Assembly (NCBI GenBank): GCA_030527665.1
Contig: JAUNAK010000028.1
Location: forward strand, 1-32,281
Source of the DNA: Eubacteriales bacterium
Lineage (GTDB): Bacteria > Bacillota > Clostridia > Lachnospirales > Lachnospiraceae
Direction: 5' to 3'
Length of the DNA stretch: 32,281 nucleotides
Shown piece by piece: positions 14,753 through 24,059 of the stretch. The first letter of the stretch is position 1, and every line of letters begins with the position of its first letter. A program made the translations under genes and the position numbers. The notes below the pieces were generated by a model that saw only the letters and a list, made by a program, of their open reading frames with translations, made no database searches and had not been told where the DNA came from.

Positions 14753-15673
14753 ATGGCTAACAATACAAAAAAGAAAAAAAGAAGCTCCGGCATGAATATG
14801 GTTGCCAGAAGCTATGTGAAATATTTTCCGCTTTTTCTGCTGCCGACAGTTGCAGCATTCCTGATCGGATTCATCTATCCGTTCTGCAAAGGTATTTATC
14901 TTTCCTTATGTAAATTTACAACTACCAGTGATGCAACGCTGATCGGTTTCGGCAACTATGTGAAAGCATTCCAGGATCCGACCTTCCTGCATGCATTCTG
15001 GTACACAGCACTGTATGCGGTCGTTTCTCTTATTCTGATCAACCTGTTTGCATTCATGATCGCATATGCACTGACACAGAAAATTAAAGGCGCAAACCTG
15101 TTCCGTACAGCCTTCTTTATGCCGAACCTGATCGGTGGTATCGTACTTGGATACATCTGGAGTATGATTTTCAATGGTGTTCTGGCTAAATACAACACTT
15201 CGATTCTGATGGAGACCAAATACGGTTTCTGGGGACTTATCATTCTGATGTGCTGGCAGCAGATCGGATACATGATGATCATTTATATCGCCGGACTGCA
15301 GTCTATTCCGGGGGATATGCTGGAGGCTGCAAAGATCGATGGAGCTACCGAGTTCCAGACACTGATCCGTGTAACCATTCCAAACCTGATGTCTTCCATC
15401 ACCGTATGTCTGTTCCTGACTCTGACCAACGGATTCAAGCTGTTTGACCAGAACCTTGCACTGACCAACGGTCAGCCGTTTATCTTCCAGGAAGACGGAA
15501 GCGTAGTAAAAACTACAGAGATGCTTGCACTGAATATCTACAACACTTTCTATGGACAGAATATTTCCGCCCGTGGTGTTGCACAGGCAAAAGCCGTTCT
15601 GTTCTTTATTCTGGTTGCTGGTATTTCTATCCTGCAGCTGAAATTAACATCTTCCAAGGAGGTTGAAGCATAA
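14753..15673 (+). CDS. Carbohydrate ABC transporter permease (MalF-type)
   Basis: A 306-residue inner-membrane permease with six hydrophobic segments after a basic N-terminus (NTKKKKRSS). The EAA loop that contacts the ATPase is visible from E191: EAAKIDGATEFQTLIRVTIP. The long insertion of proteobacterial MalF is absent, as in Gram-positive sugar permeases. It forms the channel with the next gene product and receives sugar from the lipoprotein upstream. The start follows GGGGGA just downstream of the internal terminator. Its stop overlaps the next start (TAATG). Confidence 0.9.
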   Translation: MANNTKKKKRSSGMNMVARSYVKYFPLFLLPTVAAFLIGFIYPFCKGIYLSLCKFTTTSDATLIGFGNYVKAFQDPTFLHAFWYTALYAVVSLILINLFAFMIAYALTQKIKGANLFRTAFFMPNLIGGIVLGYIWSMIFNGVLAKYNTSILMETKYGFWGLIILMCWQQIGYMMIIYIAGLQSIPGDMLEAAKIDGATEFQTLIRVTIPNLMSSITVCLFLTLTNGFKLFDQNLALTNGQPFIFQEDGSVVKTTEMLALNIYNTFYGQNISARGVAQAKAVLFFILVAGISILQLKLTSSKEVEA

Positions 15674-16509
15674 TGGAAAAGAAAAACGGAAAAGCACTTA
15701 CCGTCGTGTTTTCAATCATCAGTATCGTATATGTACTTCCGATCTTTCTGGTTCTGATGAACTCCTTTAAGGAAAACACATTTGTAAAAACAGAGACTTT
15801 CAAATGGCCGATGGGAGAGACCTTTGTCGGCTGGGCAAACTATATTAAGGGATTCACCTTCGGAAACTATCCGTTCCTGAAGTCTATCGGATTTTCCTTT
15901 ATGATCACTGTGCTGGCTACGGCACTGATTCTGCTGTGTACATCCATGGCTGCGTGGTATGTTATCCGCGTTAACAATCTGATCTGTAAGATCTGCTATT
16001 ACCTGTTTGTATTCTCCATGATCGTACCATTCCAGATGCTGATGTTCCCGCTGGCAAAGGTATCCGATACCCTGCATCTGAATACTCCCTGGACGATTCC
16101 GATCGTATATCTCGGATTCGGAGCCGGAATGGCGACCTTCATGCTGACCGGATTTGTCAAGACTCTGCCGATGGAGATCGAAGAGGCTGCTGCTATTGAC
16201 GGATGCAGCCCGATCAAGACATTCTTCGTCGTTATTCTTCCGATGCTCAGCCCGACACTGATCTCGGTTGCTATTCTGGAGATCATGTGGATCTGGAACG
16301 ACTATCTGTTGCCGTACCTGGTTCTGGACAGAACAAAGTATATGACTATTCCAATCCATATCCAGTATCTGCAGGGAAGCTACGGCTCTGTAGACCTGGG
16401 TGCAATTATGGCGTTGATCGTACTGAGTATTATCCCGGTAATTGTATTCTATCTGAGCTGTCAGAAATACATCATCAAGGGTGTTGCTGCAGGAGCTGTT
16501 AAGGGTTAA
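15673..16509 (+). CDS. Carbohydrate ABC transporter permease (MalG-type)
   Basis: A 278-residue six-helix permease, partner of the preceding gene. The EAA loop reads EEAAAIDGCSPIKTFFVVILP, with its second glutamate at residue 171. The length is normal for MalG-type subunits. The ATG overlaps the preceding stop by one base, indicating translational coupling. No ATPase gene follows. In many Firmicutes sugar importers of this kind an MsmK-like ATPase encoded elsewhere serves several transporters, and the same is inferred here. Confidence 0.9.
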   Translation: MEKKNGKALTVVFSIISIVYVLPIFLVLMNSFKENTFVKTETFKWPMGETFVGWANYIKGFTFGNYPFLKSIGFSFMITVLATALILLCTSMAAWYVIRVNNLICKICYYLFVFSMIVPFQMLMFPLAKVSDTLHLNTPWTIPIVYLGFGAGMATFMLTGFVKTLPMEIEEAAAIDGCSPIKTFFVVILPMLSPTLISVAILEIMWIWNDYLLPYLVLDRTKYMTIPIHIQYLQGSYGSVDLGAIMALIVLSIIPVIVFYLSCQKYIIKGVAAGAVKG

Positions 16510-16522
16510 CAGGATAATCTGG

Positions 16523-16548
16523 CAGGTGAGGCGCAATATCCTCACCTG
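16523..16548 (+). other. Hairpin between the permease gene and malQ
   Basis: CAGGTGAGG (16523-16531) and CCTCACCTG (16540-16548) are perfect 9-bp complements with an 8-nt loop. What follows (TCTGTGTTTCG) is a poor T-tract, so it is more likely an RNA-processing or stability hairpin, or a weak terminator, than a full stop. malQ begins 83 nt later. Confidence 0.6.
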
Positions 16549-16630
16549 TCTGTGTTTCGACTGTGTAAATCTTCTATAAGAATTGCATCGGGATCCTGTG
16601 ACATATCCGCCCATCAAAGAGGAGACAACT

Positions 16631-18121
16631 ATGAAGAGAGCAAGCGGAGTTCTGCTTCCTGTGTTCAGCCTTCCGAGCAGATTCGGAATCGGTTCGTTTT
16701 CAAAGGAAGCCTATGAGTTTGTGGATTATCTGAAAAATGCCGGACAGACTTACTGGCAGATCCTTCCGCTGGGACCGACCAGCTATGGGGATTCGCCGTA
16801 TCAGTCATTCTCGACATTTGCCGGAAATCCGTATTTTATCGATCCGGAGGAACTGATCCGTCAGGGACTGCTGACAGAGGAAGAATGCAGTGCCGTTGAT
16901 TTCGGAACGGATCCGAAGAACGTCGATTATGAAAAAATGTACAACGGCAGATATACACTGCTGTTGACTGCATTCCATCGAAGCGGAATCGCAGAGAAGA
17001 AAGAATTTTCTGACTGGTGCAGAGAGAATGCATTTTGGCTGGATGATTATTCCCTGTTCATGGCGGTGAAAAGCAGTCAGAACGGCGTCAGCTATATGGA
17101 ATGGCCGGAGGATATTCGGAAACATGAAGCAGATGCCGTAGAGAAATATGCGGAAGAGCTGCAGGAGCAGATTTTTTTCTATAAATATCTGCAGTATGAA
17201 TTCAGCTGCCAGTGGATGAAGCTGAAGGCATATGCTAATGCACAGGGAATTCGTATTATCGGAGATATACCGATCTATGTATCTGCAGACAGTGCGGATA
17301 TATGGGCGAATCCGGGACTGTTTCAGCTGGATGAGGAAGGCAGACCATCGGCAGTGGCAGGCTGTCCTCCGGATGGCTTTGCTGCAGACGGACAGCTTTG
17401 GGGTAATCCGCTCTATGACTGGACGGCCAATAAGGAGACCGGTTACGCATGGTGGATCAGCCGGATCGCTGCATGCCGTCAGAAATATGATGTGATCCGT
17501 ATCGATCACTTCCGGGGTTTTGATGAGTACTTTTCGATCAAAGCCGGAGAGCCGACAGCCAGAGACGGACATTGGGAAAAAGGACCGGGCATGGATCTTT
17601 TCCTTGCGATCCGCGAGGCGTTGGGAGAAATCGATATCATTGCCGAAGATCTGGGATATATTACCGATTCGGTACGGCAGCTGGTAAGAGACAGTGGATT
17701 CCCGAATATGAAGGTTCTGGAATTTGCTTTCGATTCTCGTGATTCCAGCGGAGCGGCGGAGTATCTTCCATATAATTTTAATAAGAATTGTGTTGTTTAT
17801 ACGGGTACGCATGACAATGAGACACTGCTGCAGTGGCTTGACAGTATTCTGCCGGAGGAACGTAGAATGGTGGAGGCTTATCTGGGATACAGCTATGATA
17901 CAAAAGAAGAACTGGTGGATGCACTCGTGCGTCTGGCACACGCAAGTACAGCTGATCTCTGTATTATTCCGATGCAGGATTATCTGTGTCTGGGTGCGGA
18001 AGCCAGAATCAACCAGCCTTCGATCACCGGCTGCAATTGGAAGTGGCGTCTGGTTCCGGAACAGCTGAATGAGGCAGTTCAGGAAAAAATAAGAATAAAT
18101 ACAAAGATATTCGGACGATAA
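16631..18121 (+). CDS. malQ: 4-alpha-glucanotransferase
   Basis: A 496-residue GH77 amylomaltase. It transfers glucan segments between malto-oligosaccharides and releases glucose, allowing imported maltodextrins of any length to be used in the cytoplasm. It starts with the typical KRASGVLLPVFSLPSRFGIGSF. The catalytic residues are visible: nucleophile D292 in RIDHFRGF, acid/base E339 in IAEDLG and D395 in GTHDNETLLQW, close to the numbering of Thermus amylomaltase. NQPSITGCNWKWR near the C-terminus is also characteristic. The start is placed by AGAGGAGA (from 16618); a frame reaching 16583 has no site. It is the fourth gene of the sugar operon. Confidence 0.95.
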   Translation: MKRASGVLLPVFSLPSRFGIGSFSKEAYEFVDYLKNAGQTYWQILPLGPTSYGDSPYQSFSTFAGNPYFIDPEELIRQGLLTEEECSAVDFGTDPKNVDYEKMYNGRYTLLLTAFHRSGIAEKKEFSDWCRENAFWLDDYSLFMAVKSSQNGVSYMEWPEDIRKHEADAVEKYAEELQEQIFFYKYLQYEFSCQWMKLKAYANAQGIRIIGDIPIYVSADSADIWANPGLFQLDEEGRPSAVAGCPPDGFAADGQLWGNPLYDWTANKETGYAWWISRIAACRQKYDVIRIDHFRGFDEYFSIKAGEPTARDGHWEKGPGMDLFLAIREALGEIDIIAEDLGYITDSVRQLVRDSGFPNMKVLEFAFDSRDSSGAAEYLPYNFNKNCVVYTGTHDNETLLQWLDSILPEERRMVEAYLGYSYDTKEELVDALVRLAHASTADLCIIPMQDYLCLGAEARINQPSITGCNWKWRLVPEQLNEAVQEKIRINTKIFGR

Positions 18122-18400
18122 GAACCGACTGTTGAGTGCATACAGCGGATACTTGCTGTCTTCTTAGAAAGAAGCTGGAGAAATTCCGGTTGAGATGGCA
18201 CGGTTAGGCTGTACAGCATGTGGGTTTACGGTCCTCGGTATTTGTGTTACGATTAGTAACGTGATATAGGACAGAGACGGAGAATGATCGAGAATCCGTT
18301 CGGCAATGGAAAGATATTTTGCAGTTGCCGGACCTGCGTGCGGATCCTACTGCAGGATTCGTGATAGATAAAGATTGGAATTGCTCCGGATAAGAAGTAT

Positions 18401-18431
18401 AAAGGGTCTGCGTGTATTACGCAGTCCCTTT
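18401..18431 (+). other. Terminator-like hairpin directly before the LacI gene start
   Basis: AAAGGG-T-CTGCGT (18401-18413) pairs with ACGCAG-T-CCCTTT (18419-18431) around a GTATT loop, with one T-T mismatch. It ends in TTTTC, and the ribosome binding site TGAGG (18434-18438) follows at once. It could end malQ transcription or modulate regulator translation. Elsewhere in 18122-18400 only a short dyad (GTTAC-GATTA-GTAAC near 18247) was seen, and no gene. Confidence 0.6.
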
Positions 18432-18444
18432 TCTGAGGTTAATA

Positions 18445-19482
18445 ATGGCGACAATGACGATTAAGGATATCGCAAGGATCTGCGGATGCAGTACAAGCAC
18501 CGTATCCCGTGCGATCAATGATGATTCGGGAATCAACAAAAATACAAAGGAAAGAATCCTGCGGGTCGTAGAAGAAAGCGGGTTTGTTCCGAACAACAGT
18601 GCGCGTAATCTGAAGATCATCGAATCCAATACGATCGCTCTCATGATCAAGGGAATTGCCAATCCGTTCTTTCAGGGTATGTTTAATATTTTTGAACAGG
18701 AACTGAACGAATTGGAATATTCTTTCATTGTGCATGAGGTCGGGGAAGAGCAGGATGAGGTTGCTGCGGCGATTCAGCTGACACAGGAAAAGAAACTGAA
18801 GGGCATCATCTTTCTGGGAGGTCTGGTGGAGACACCGGAGGAGGAGAGAAGAAGAATTAAAGTTCCTTATGTACGATGCACTTCCGCTATCTATGGGAAT
18901 AATCAGAACTGGGGAGGCTCATCCGTTGCCATTGACGATGAGAAGGAAAGTTTCCGGATCGTGGATTATCTGTGCAGGATGGGGCATAAGCGGATCGCCA
19001 TTATTACGACACCTGTTACCGACCAGTCTGTAGGTAAGCTGCGTCTGGACGGATACCGTCGGGCACTGGAAACGAATGGAATACTGATCGACACCAATCT
19101 GATCCGACGGCTGAAGAAGGGACAGAGAGAGTTTTCGATTGCTGCCGGTTATGAAGCTGCAAAGGAGCTGCTGGAATCAGGTGAGGACTTTACTGCTCTC
19201 TATGTGATTTCCGATATGATGGCTTTCGGTGCATATAAGGCGATCCAGGAAACGGGTAAGAAGATTCCTGCCGATTATTCGGTAATCGGATTCGACGGAA
19301 TTGAGATGGGTGCGTATTACCATCCGTCTCTCACAACGCTGGAGCAGCCGGTTAAGGAAATGGTAACGGCAAGTATCGACCAGCTGATGAAAGCAATCAA
19401 GGGCAAGCCCTATGAGAAAAAAACCATTTTTGAGGGGGAACTGGTAGAACGCCATTCGGTTCGCCGCATAGAGAAGGATTAA
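18445..19482 (+). CDS. LacI family transcriptional regulator of the maltodextrin operon
   Basis: A 345-residue LacI/GalR-type repressor. The N-terminal DNA-binding domain reads TIKDIARICGCSTSTVSRAI and continues to a hinge helix near NNSARNLK. The periplasmic-binding-protein-like effector domain follows: IANPFFQGMFNIFEQEL, then DYLCRMGHKRIAIITTP, VIGFDGIEMGAYYHPSLTTLEQP and a short C-terminus. The start at 18445 is supported by TGAGG; the ATG nine bases later is possible. Its position right after malQ suggests that it controls the transport operon in response to maltose or maltodextrin, acting at the repeats near 13156-13214. That link is inferred. Confidence 0.9.
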   Translation: MATMTIKDIARICGCSTSTVSRAINDDSGINKNTKERILRVVEESGFVPNNSARNLKIIESNTIALMIKGIANPFFQGMFNIFEQELNELEYSFIVHEVGEEQDEVAAAIQLTQEKKLKGIIFLGGLVETPEEERRRIKVPYVRCTSAIYGNNQNWGGSSVAIDDEKESFRIVDYLCRMGHKRIAIITTPVTDQSVGKLRLDGYRRALETNGILIDTNLIRRLKKGQREFSIAAGYEAAKELLESGEDFTALYVISDMMAFGAYKAIQETGKKIPADYSVIGFDGIEMGAYYHPSLTTLEQPVKEMVTASIDQLMKAIKGKPYEKKTIFEGELVERHSVRRIEKD

Positions 19483-19523
19483 TGTAGTCGGGGGTTTAGC
19501 AAGAGGAGTTTACACACGGCACT

Positions 19524-19550
19524 TGCTGCCCGTCTTTCGGACGAGCAGCA
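19524..19550. other. Stem-loop downstream of the LacI gene
   Basis: TGCTGCCCGTC and GACGAGCAGCA pair over 10 of 11 positions with one C-A mismatch, around a short TTTCG loop. It lacks a T-tract and precedes the true terminator at 19567, so it may protect the mRNA end. Confidence 0.5.
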
Positions 19551-19566
19551 TACATCGCCTGAGAGG

Positions 19567-19597
19567 AAAGAGTCAGATGCTGTCTGGCTCTTTTTTT
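19567..19597 (+). terminator. Terminator after the LacI gene
   Basis: AAAGAGTCAGA (19567-19577) and TCTGGCTCTTT (19583-19593) form an 11-bp stem with one G-U pair and a 5-nt loop, followed by a T-run to 19597. Confidence 0.85.
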
Positions 19598-19678
19598 GAT
19601 GAACATTCGGTGCTTTACTTCACTTATCCGCAATTTAATGATATGATTATATTTGAAAAACTATGATTGGAAGAAATA

Positions 19679-21265
19679 ATGAAGCGAATGTATAACAGAA
19701 ACCAGAACAGGACACCTTTGATCGATGCAATGGAAAATTTTATTCAGGGTGAACCTGCTTTTTTTCGCATTCCGGCACATCGATTTGACAGAGGTGTCGA
19801 TGCCCGTGCTCTTCAGCTGCTGGGCTCGAAGGTATATAAAGCAGACCTGACAGAAGCAGAGGGACTGGATGATCTTCATCATCCGGAAGGAGCGATCCGG
19901 GACGCGGAAGAACTGGCGGCTGAGCTGTTTCAGGCAGACCGATGCTGGTTTCTGGTAAACGGAACTACCTGCGGCAATGAAGCGATGATACTGGCAGCTT
20001 TGCAGCCGGGAGATAAGATACTCCTTCCGAGAAATGCACATAAATCCGTTTTGATGGGCGTGATACTGGCAGGTGCGATTCCCGTTTGGATCATGCCGGA
20101 ATATCTGGAGGAATGGCAGCTTTACGGTGTGATACGACCGTCCGATGTGCGGGACGCGCTGGAAAAGGATCCGGATATCAAAGCTGTTTTTCTGGTTAGT
20201 CCGACCTATTACGGCATTCGCTCCGATATACGCCGGATCGCCGATATCTGTCATTTTCACGGGGTACCGCTTCTGGTGGATGAAGCACATGGCTCCCATC
20301 TGTATTTTTCAGAGAAACTTCCGGAAGGGGCGATTCAGTCAGGTGCGGATGCTGCTGCACAGAGTATTCACAAAACGGCCGGCAGTATGACGCAGAGTTC
20401 GATGCTGCAGATGAAAAGCCGACTGATCGATCCGGCAAGACTGGATGAGTGCCTGAAACTGGTCATGAGTACCAGTCCTAATTATGTATTGATGGCTTCT
20501 CTGGACGGTGCGCGGCATGCACTGGCTATGCATGGACGTGCGATGATGGAAAGGGCACTGGAGCTGGCTGAAAAGGCTGCTGCCGGGCTGGAATCGATCG
20601 AGGGGATCCGGGTGCTGCATACGCCGCGAACAGGGATTCCGTATGATCCGCTGCGGCTTGTTTTTTCTGCGGCAGAGCTTGGAATCGGCGGATATGAGCT
20701 GCAGGAAAGAATCTATGCGATCGATCATGTCAGTACAGAGCTTGCGGATTTTCGGAATGTAGTGGCAGTTGTTACCTGGGCAAATACGGAAGAGGATATC
20801 CGGCGTCTGGTGGAAGCTGTTCGAAAGGCCGCTGTGATGCGGAAGGGGCAAAAGAATGAAAGCAGTGAAGGAACGGCCGTTCAGGATCCGGCAGGTGCCG
20901 ATGCCGGGGATGAAATAGATACAGAAGAAAGCAGCGCACTCGTATATGAAGATACGCATCTGCGTATGGAAGAAAAAGAACTGGTTCAGATGGTTGGTTC
21001 TATTCTGCAGCTTCCGGAGACGGTATTGCGTCCGCGGGAAGCATTTTATGCAAAAAAAGATACCATTCCCTGGAGTTCATCCGTGGTTGGAATGATTGCC
21101 GCAGAGGCAGTCATCCCGTATCCACCGGGAATTCCGCTGCTGAATCCGGGTGAAAGAATCACCGAGGAGATCTATCGAACAGTCGAAAATTATCGGCGGG
21201 CGGGACTGCCGATTCATGGACCGGCAGATCCGGAACTGGAGACCATTCAGATCATTGCGGGATAA
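19679..21265 (+). CDS. Orn/Lys/Arg decarboxylase family, PLP-dependent protein
   Basis: A 528-residue fold-type I PLP enzyme of the ornithine/lysine/arginine decarboxylase family, the shorter YaaO-like form without the N-terminal wing domain. Visible features are [12 protein letters not shown] at the N-terminus, [25 protein letters not shown]201 in [10 protein letters not shown] and the PLP-binding K232 in [10 protein letters not shown]-terminal domain ends in [11 protein letters not shown], typical of the family. Between the two domains (about residues 390-425) lies an acidic, low-complexity linker rich in E, D, A and G. The likely reaction is decarboxylation of arginine, lysine or ornithine to a polyamine precursor; the substrate is not fixed by sequence. 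GGAAG precedes the ATG at 19679; an in-frame ATG at 19688 is an alternative. Confidence 0.85.
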   Translation: MKRMYNRNQNRTPLIDAMENFIQGEPAFFRIPAHRFDRGVDARALQLLGSKVYKADLTEAEGLDDLHHPEGAIRDAEELAAELFQADRCWFLVNGTTCGNEAMILAALQPGDKILLPRNAHKSVLMGVILAGAIPVWIMPEYLEEWQLYGVIRPSDVRDALEKDPDIKAVFLVSPTYYGIRSDIRRIADICHFHGVPLLVDEAHGSHLYFSEKLPEGAIQSGADAAAQSIHKTAGSMTQSSMLQMKSRLIDPARLDECLKLVMSTSPNYVLMASLDGARHALAMHGRAMMERALELAEKAAAGLESIEGIRVLHTPRTGIPYDPLRLVFSAAELGIGGYELQERIYAIDHVSTELADFRNVVAVVTWANTEEDIRRLVEAVRKAAVMRKGQKNESSEGTAVQDPAGADAGDEIDTEESSALVYEDTHLRMEEKELVQMVGSILQLPETVLRPREAFYAKKDTIPWSSSVVGMIAAEAVIPYPPGIPLLNPGERITEEIYRTVENYRRAGLPIHGPADPELETIQIIAG

Positions 21266-21356
21266 CAGGAATCAAAAAATGTTATCTGCTTGTCTGAAAA
21301 AAAGAAATAAGGGATGCAGACAACGGCAGATCCTGTTTTGTAATGGGAGATTATAC

Positions 21357-22109
21357 ATGAAATTAATTTCTTGGAATGTCAATGGCCTTAGGGCTTGTGT
21401 GACAAAAGGATTTGAGGACTTTTTTTATACGGCAGATGCAGATATCTTCTGTATTCAGGAGAGCAAGCTGCAGGAGGGCCAGATCGATTTTGCTCCGGAC
21501 GGCTGGCATGGATACTGGAATTACGCGGAGAAAAAAGGGTATTCCGGAACGGCAATTTTTACAAAGAGAGAGCCGCTTTCGGTTTCACTGGGACTTGGAA
21601 TCGAGGAGCATGATCATGAAGGACGTGTGGTAACGCTGGAGTTTCCGGAATTCTATATGATCACCGTATATACGCCGAATGCACAGGATGGACTGAAGCG
21701 GCTGGATTACCGGATGAGCTGGGAGGATGCTTTTCGTTCTTATATCAGGGAACTGGATCAGAAGAAGCCGGTGATCGTCTGCGGTGATATGAATGTGGCA
21801 CACGAGGAGATCGACCTGAAGAATCCGAAGACCAACCGGAAAAATGCAGGTTTCTCCGATGAGGAGAGAGGGAAATTCACGGAGCTTCTGCAGGCCGGAT
21901 TTATTGATACCTACCGGACATTGTATCCGGACAAGGTGGAATATTCCTGGTGGTCCTATCGTTTTAAAGCCCGTGAGAAAAATGCAGGCTGGAGAATTGA
22001 CTATTTTGTAACTTCCGGGAGATTAAGGGATAAGATCCGGGATGCATCGATTCTTACCGATGTATTCGGTTCGGATCATTGTCCGGTGCAGCTGGAGATC
22101 GATTTTTGA
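21357..22109 (+). CDS. Exodeoxyribonuclease III
   Basis: A 250-residue AP endonuclease/3'-5' exonuclease of the ExoIII/ExoA family for base-excision repair. It begins with the diagnostic [13 protein letters not shown]. Other motifs are the metal-binding E in FCIQESKLQ, the catalytic [18 protein letters not shown] segment and the C-terminal [11 protein letters not shown]. The length fits B. subtilis ExoA (about 252). The start at 21357 is placed by GGGAG 8 nt upstream; an overlapping longer frame from 21150 would run into the previous gene. It follows the decarboxylase by 91 bp and is followed by the GH13-like gene after 20 bp, so those two are probably co-transcribed. Confidence 0.95.
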   Translation: MKLISWNVNGLRACVTKGFEDFFYTADADIFCIQESKLQEGQIDFAPDGWHGYWNYAEKKGYSGTAIFTKREPLSVSLGLGIEEHDHEGRVVTLEFPEFYMITVYTPNAQDGLKRLDYRMSWEDAFRSYIRELDQKKPVIVCGDMNVAHEEIDLKNPKTNRKNAGFSDEERGKFTELLQAGFIDTYRTLYPDKVEYSWWSYRFKAREKNAGWRIDYFVTSGRLRDKIRDASILTDVFGSDHCPVQLEIDF

Positions 22110-22129
22110 CTGAGCATAAGGAGAATGGT

Positions 22130-24037
22130 ATGAGAAAACAAAACAACAACAGGCAGGCAGAAAAAGGAGTGCCATTCTATTATGAATATGCAGCACCGCA
22201 GCGCATGGGCGTTTGTCACAGGGATAACGGATATCTCTTCGGGATCCGGGTTCCCGATGGACAGGAAGCGGAACTTTTGCTGTATCGTTCGGATGAAGAG
22301 GAACCCTGCCAGCGTATTCCACTGACAGAGGAGGAACGGATCGGTGAGATCAATGCCGTATGGGTAGATATGCCGGAGGTGACTGCAGCTTCCGCACCGG
22401 ATGCCGTTACCGCATACAATTATCGGATCGGTAAGGTGATCATGGCTGATCCCTATTCCGAGAGCATTCTGGAATATACACACAAGGAAAGCGGAAGGAA
22501 AGAACTGCGCACCTCTTTGCGTACCCATCTGCATTCGGTAACAAAGCCGCTGGAGATTCCGTATGAGGACTGCATTTTTTATAAAGCACATGTCAAGGGA
22601 TTTACTGCAGCAAAACCGGCAGGTGTGCGTCATCCCGGAACCTTCGCGGGGATTCGGGAACGGATTCCTTATCTGAAAGAACTGGGGATCAATGCGCTGA
22701 TCCTGATGCCGGTCTATGAGTTCTTTGAAACCGGGAGAAAAGAAGGGTATTACGAGCTGGACAGCAATGTCAAGGTCATGCATGTGGAAAAAGAGAAGAG
22801 AAGAAACTACTGGGGATATGCAGACGGTTTCTATTTTGCTCCGAAAAAAGCCTACAGCGAGACCGAAGATCCGGCAGTTGCCTTTGCCTCTCTGGTGGAT
22901 GAACTGCATAAGGCAGGAATAGAATGTATACCGGAGTTTTATTTTCCGCCGGAAATGAGCGGCGGAAAAGCCATTGATGTGCTTAGTTCCTGGAGAATGC
23001 GTTTCCATGTGGATGGCTTCCATCTTCTGGGAGAGGGCGGATGGATCGATGCAGTCACATCGGAGCCGCTGCTGAAGAAAACAAAGCTGATCCATACCGG
23101 TTTTTCCACCGGGGCTATGTACGGAGGAAAACCGCCGTATTTCCGGAATCTCGGTGTGATGAATCTGGAATATGAACATAGTATCCGTCGTTTTCTGAAA
23201 GGGGAGCAGGATCAGTCCAAAGACGAGCTGGCCTGGATCATGCGCAGAAATCCGGAAGATAAGGCATTTATCAACTACATCGTTGATCAGGACGGCTTTA
23301 CTCTGGCTGATATGGTCTCCTATGAGAGAAAGTGTAACGATGCCAACGGAGAAAATAACCGGGACGGCAGTGATTACAACCTGACCTGGAACTGCGGAGA
23401 GGAAGGCCCCTCCCGTAAAACAGCAGTTAAGACACTGCGGGAACAGCAGATGCGAAATGCGATCTTCCTTATGATGACCGCACAGGGCGCACCGATGCTG
23501 TATGCCGGTGATGAAGTGATGAATACCCAGGACGGCAACAACAATGCCTGGTGCCAGGATAATCCGCTTGGCTGGGTGACCTGGAAACGGACAAAAGCGG
23601 CAAGACAGATGCAGTCCTTCGTTAAAGAGGCGATTCGATTCCGAAAAGAGCATCCGATCCTTCATATGAAGAAAGAACTTCGCATGGGGGATTATAAAGG
23701 AAAAGGAATTCCGGATCTGTCCTATCACAGTCAGGTGGCCTGGATGGCGGGCAGCGGCAGTGCCAACGCAGGCATCGGCATGCTGTACTGCGGGGCCTAT
23801 GCGGAAAAGGCGGACGGAACATCGGATGATACCATGTATATTGCCTATAATCTGCGCTGGGAGAAACAGATGCTGGCAATTCCGAAGATCAAACCAAGAA
23901 AGAAATGGTATGAAAAGGTGAATACATTTTTGCCCCAGTCCTTTTATGCGGACGGAGAGGAACCGGAAGCAGAGCTGATCGATGAAAAGTATATTGAAGT
24001 TCCAGCAAGAACGATCCTCGTTCTGGTCGCCAAATAA
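22130..24037 (+). CDS. GH13 glycogen debranching (GlgX/isoamylase)-like protein lacking catalytic residues
   Basis: A 635-residue protein with the layout of isoamylase-type GH13 enzymes: an N-terminal beta domain (about 20-120), then a TIM-barrel-like region starting KAHVKGFTA and a C-terminal beta domain. The best conserved part is DQDGFTLADMVSYERK followed by NGENNRDGSDYNLTWNCG (about 385-425), a debranching-enzyme signature. The catalytic regions are altered: the nucleophile position of VDGFRFD reads VDGFHLL (294-300), the acid/base region of AEPWD reads IHTGF (321-325), and region I (DVVYNH) reads PEFYFP. Only the aspartate of region IV (D388) remains. It is therefore probably not an active glycosidase and may bind glucan. 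AAGGAG precedes the ATG at 22130. The exoIII gene ends 20 bp upstream. Confidence 0.8.
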   Translation: MRKQNNNRQAEKGVPFYYEYAAPQRMGVCHRDNGYLFGIRVPDGQEAELLLYRSDEEEPCQRIPLTEEERIGEINAVWVDMPEVTAASAPDAVTAYNYRIGKVIMADPYSESILEYTHKESGRKELRTSLRTHLHSVTKPLEIPYEDCIFYKAHVKGFTAAKPAGVRHPGTFAGIRERIPYLKELGINALILMPVYEFFETGRKEGYYELDSNVKVMHVEKEKRRNYWGYADGFYFAPKKAYSETEDPAVAFASLVDELHKAGIECIPEFYFPPEMSGGKAIDVLSSWRMRFHVDGFHLLGEGGWIDAVTSEPLLKKTKLIHTGFSTGAMYGGKPPYFRNLGVMNLEYEHSIRRFLKGEQDQSKDELAWIMRRNPEDKAFINYIVDQDGFTLADMVSYERKCNDANGENNRDGSDYNLTWNCGEEGPSRKTAVKTLREQQMRNAIFLMMTAQGAPMLYAGDEVMNTQDGNNNAWCQDNPLGWVTWKRTKAARQMQSFVKEAIRFRKEHPILHMKKELRMGDYKGKGIPDLSYHSQVAWMAGSGSANAGIGMLYCGAYAEKADGTSDDTMYIAYNLRWEKQMLAIPKIKPRKKWYEKVNTFLPQSFYADGEEPEAELIDEKYIEVPARTILVLVAK

Positions 24038-24059
24038 GGAAACCGGCAGGGGAATTCTC

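Noticed and set aside
16805-17941. Minus-strand open frame of 378 residues opposite malQ
   Set aside because: Shadow frame of malQ, whose GH77 catalytic residues are all in place on the plus strand.
18201-18270. Small 24-codon frame with a CTAC motif between malQ and the LacI gene
   Set aside because: No ribosome binding site and no similarity; expected by chance in a 320-nt gap.
22076-23728. Long minus-strand open frame (550 residues) opposite the GH13-like gene
   Set aside because: It is antisense to a clear protein with a ribosome binding site, has a cysteine/histidine/isoleucine-rich composition typical of shadow frames, and shows no recognisable domain.
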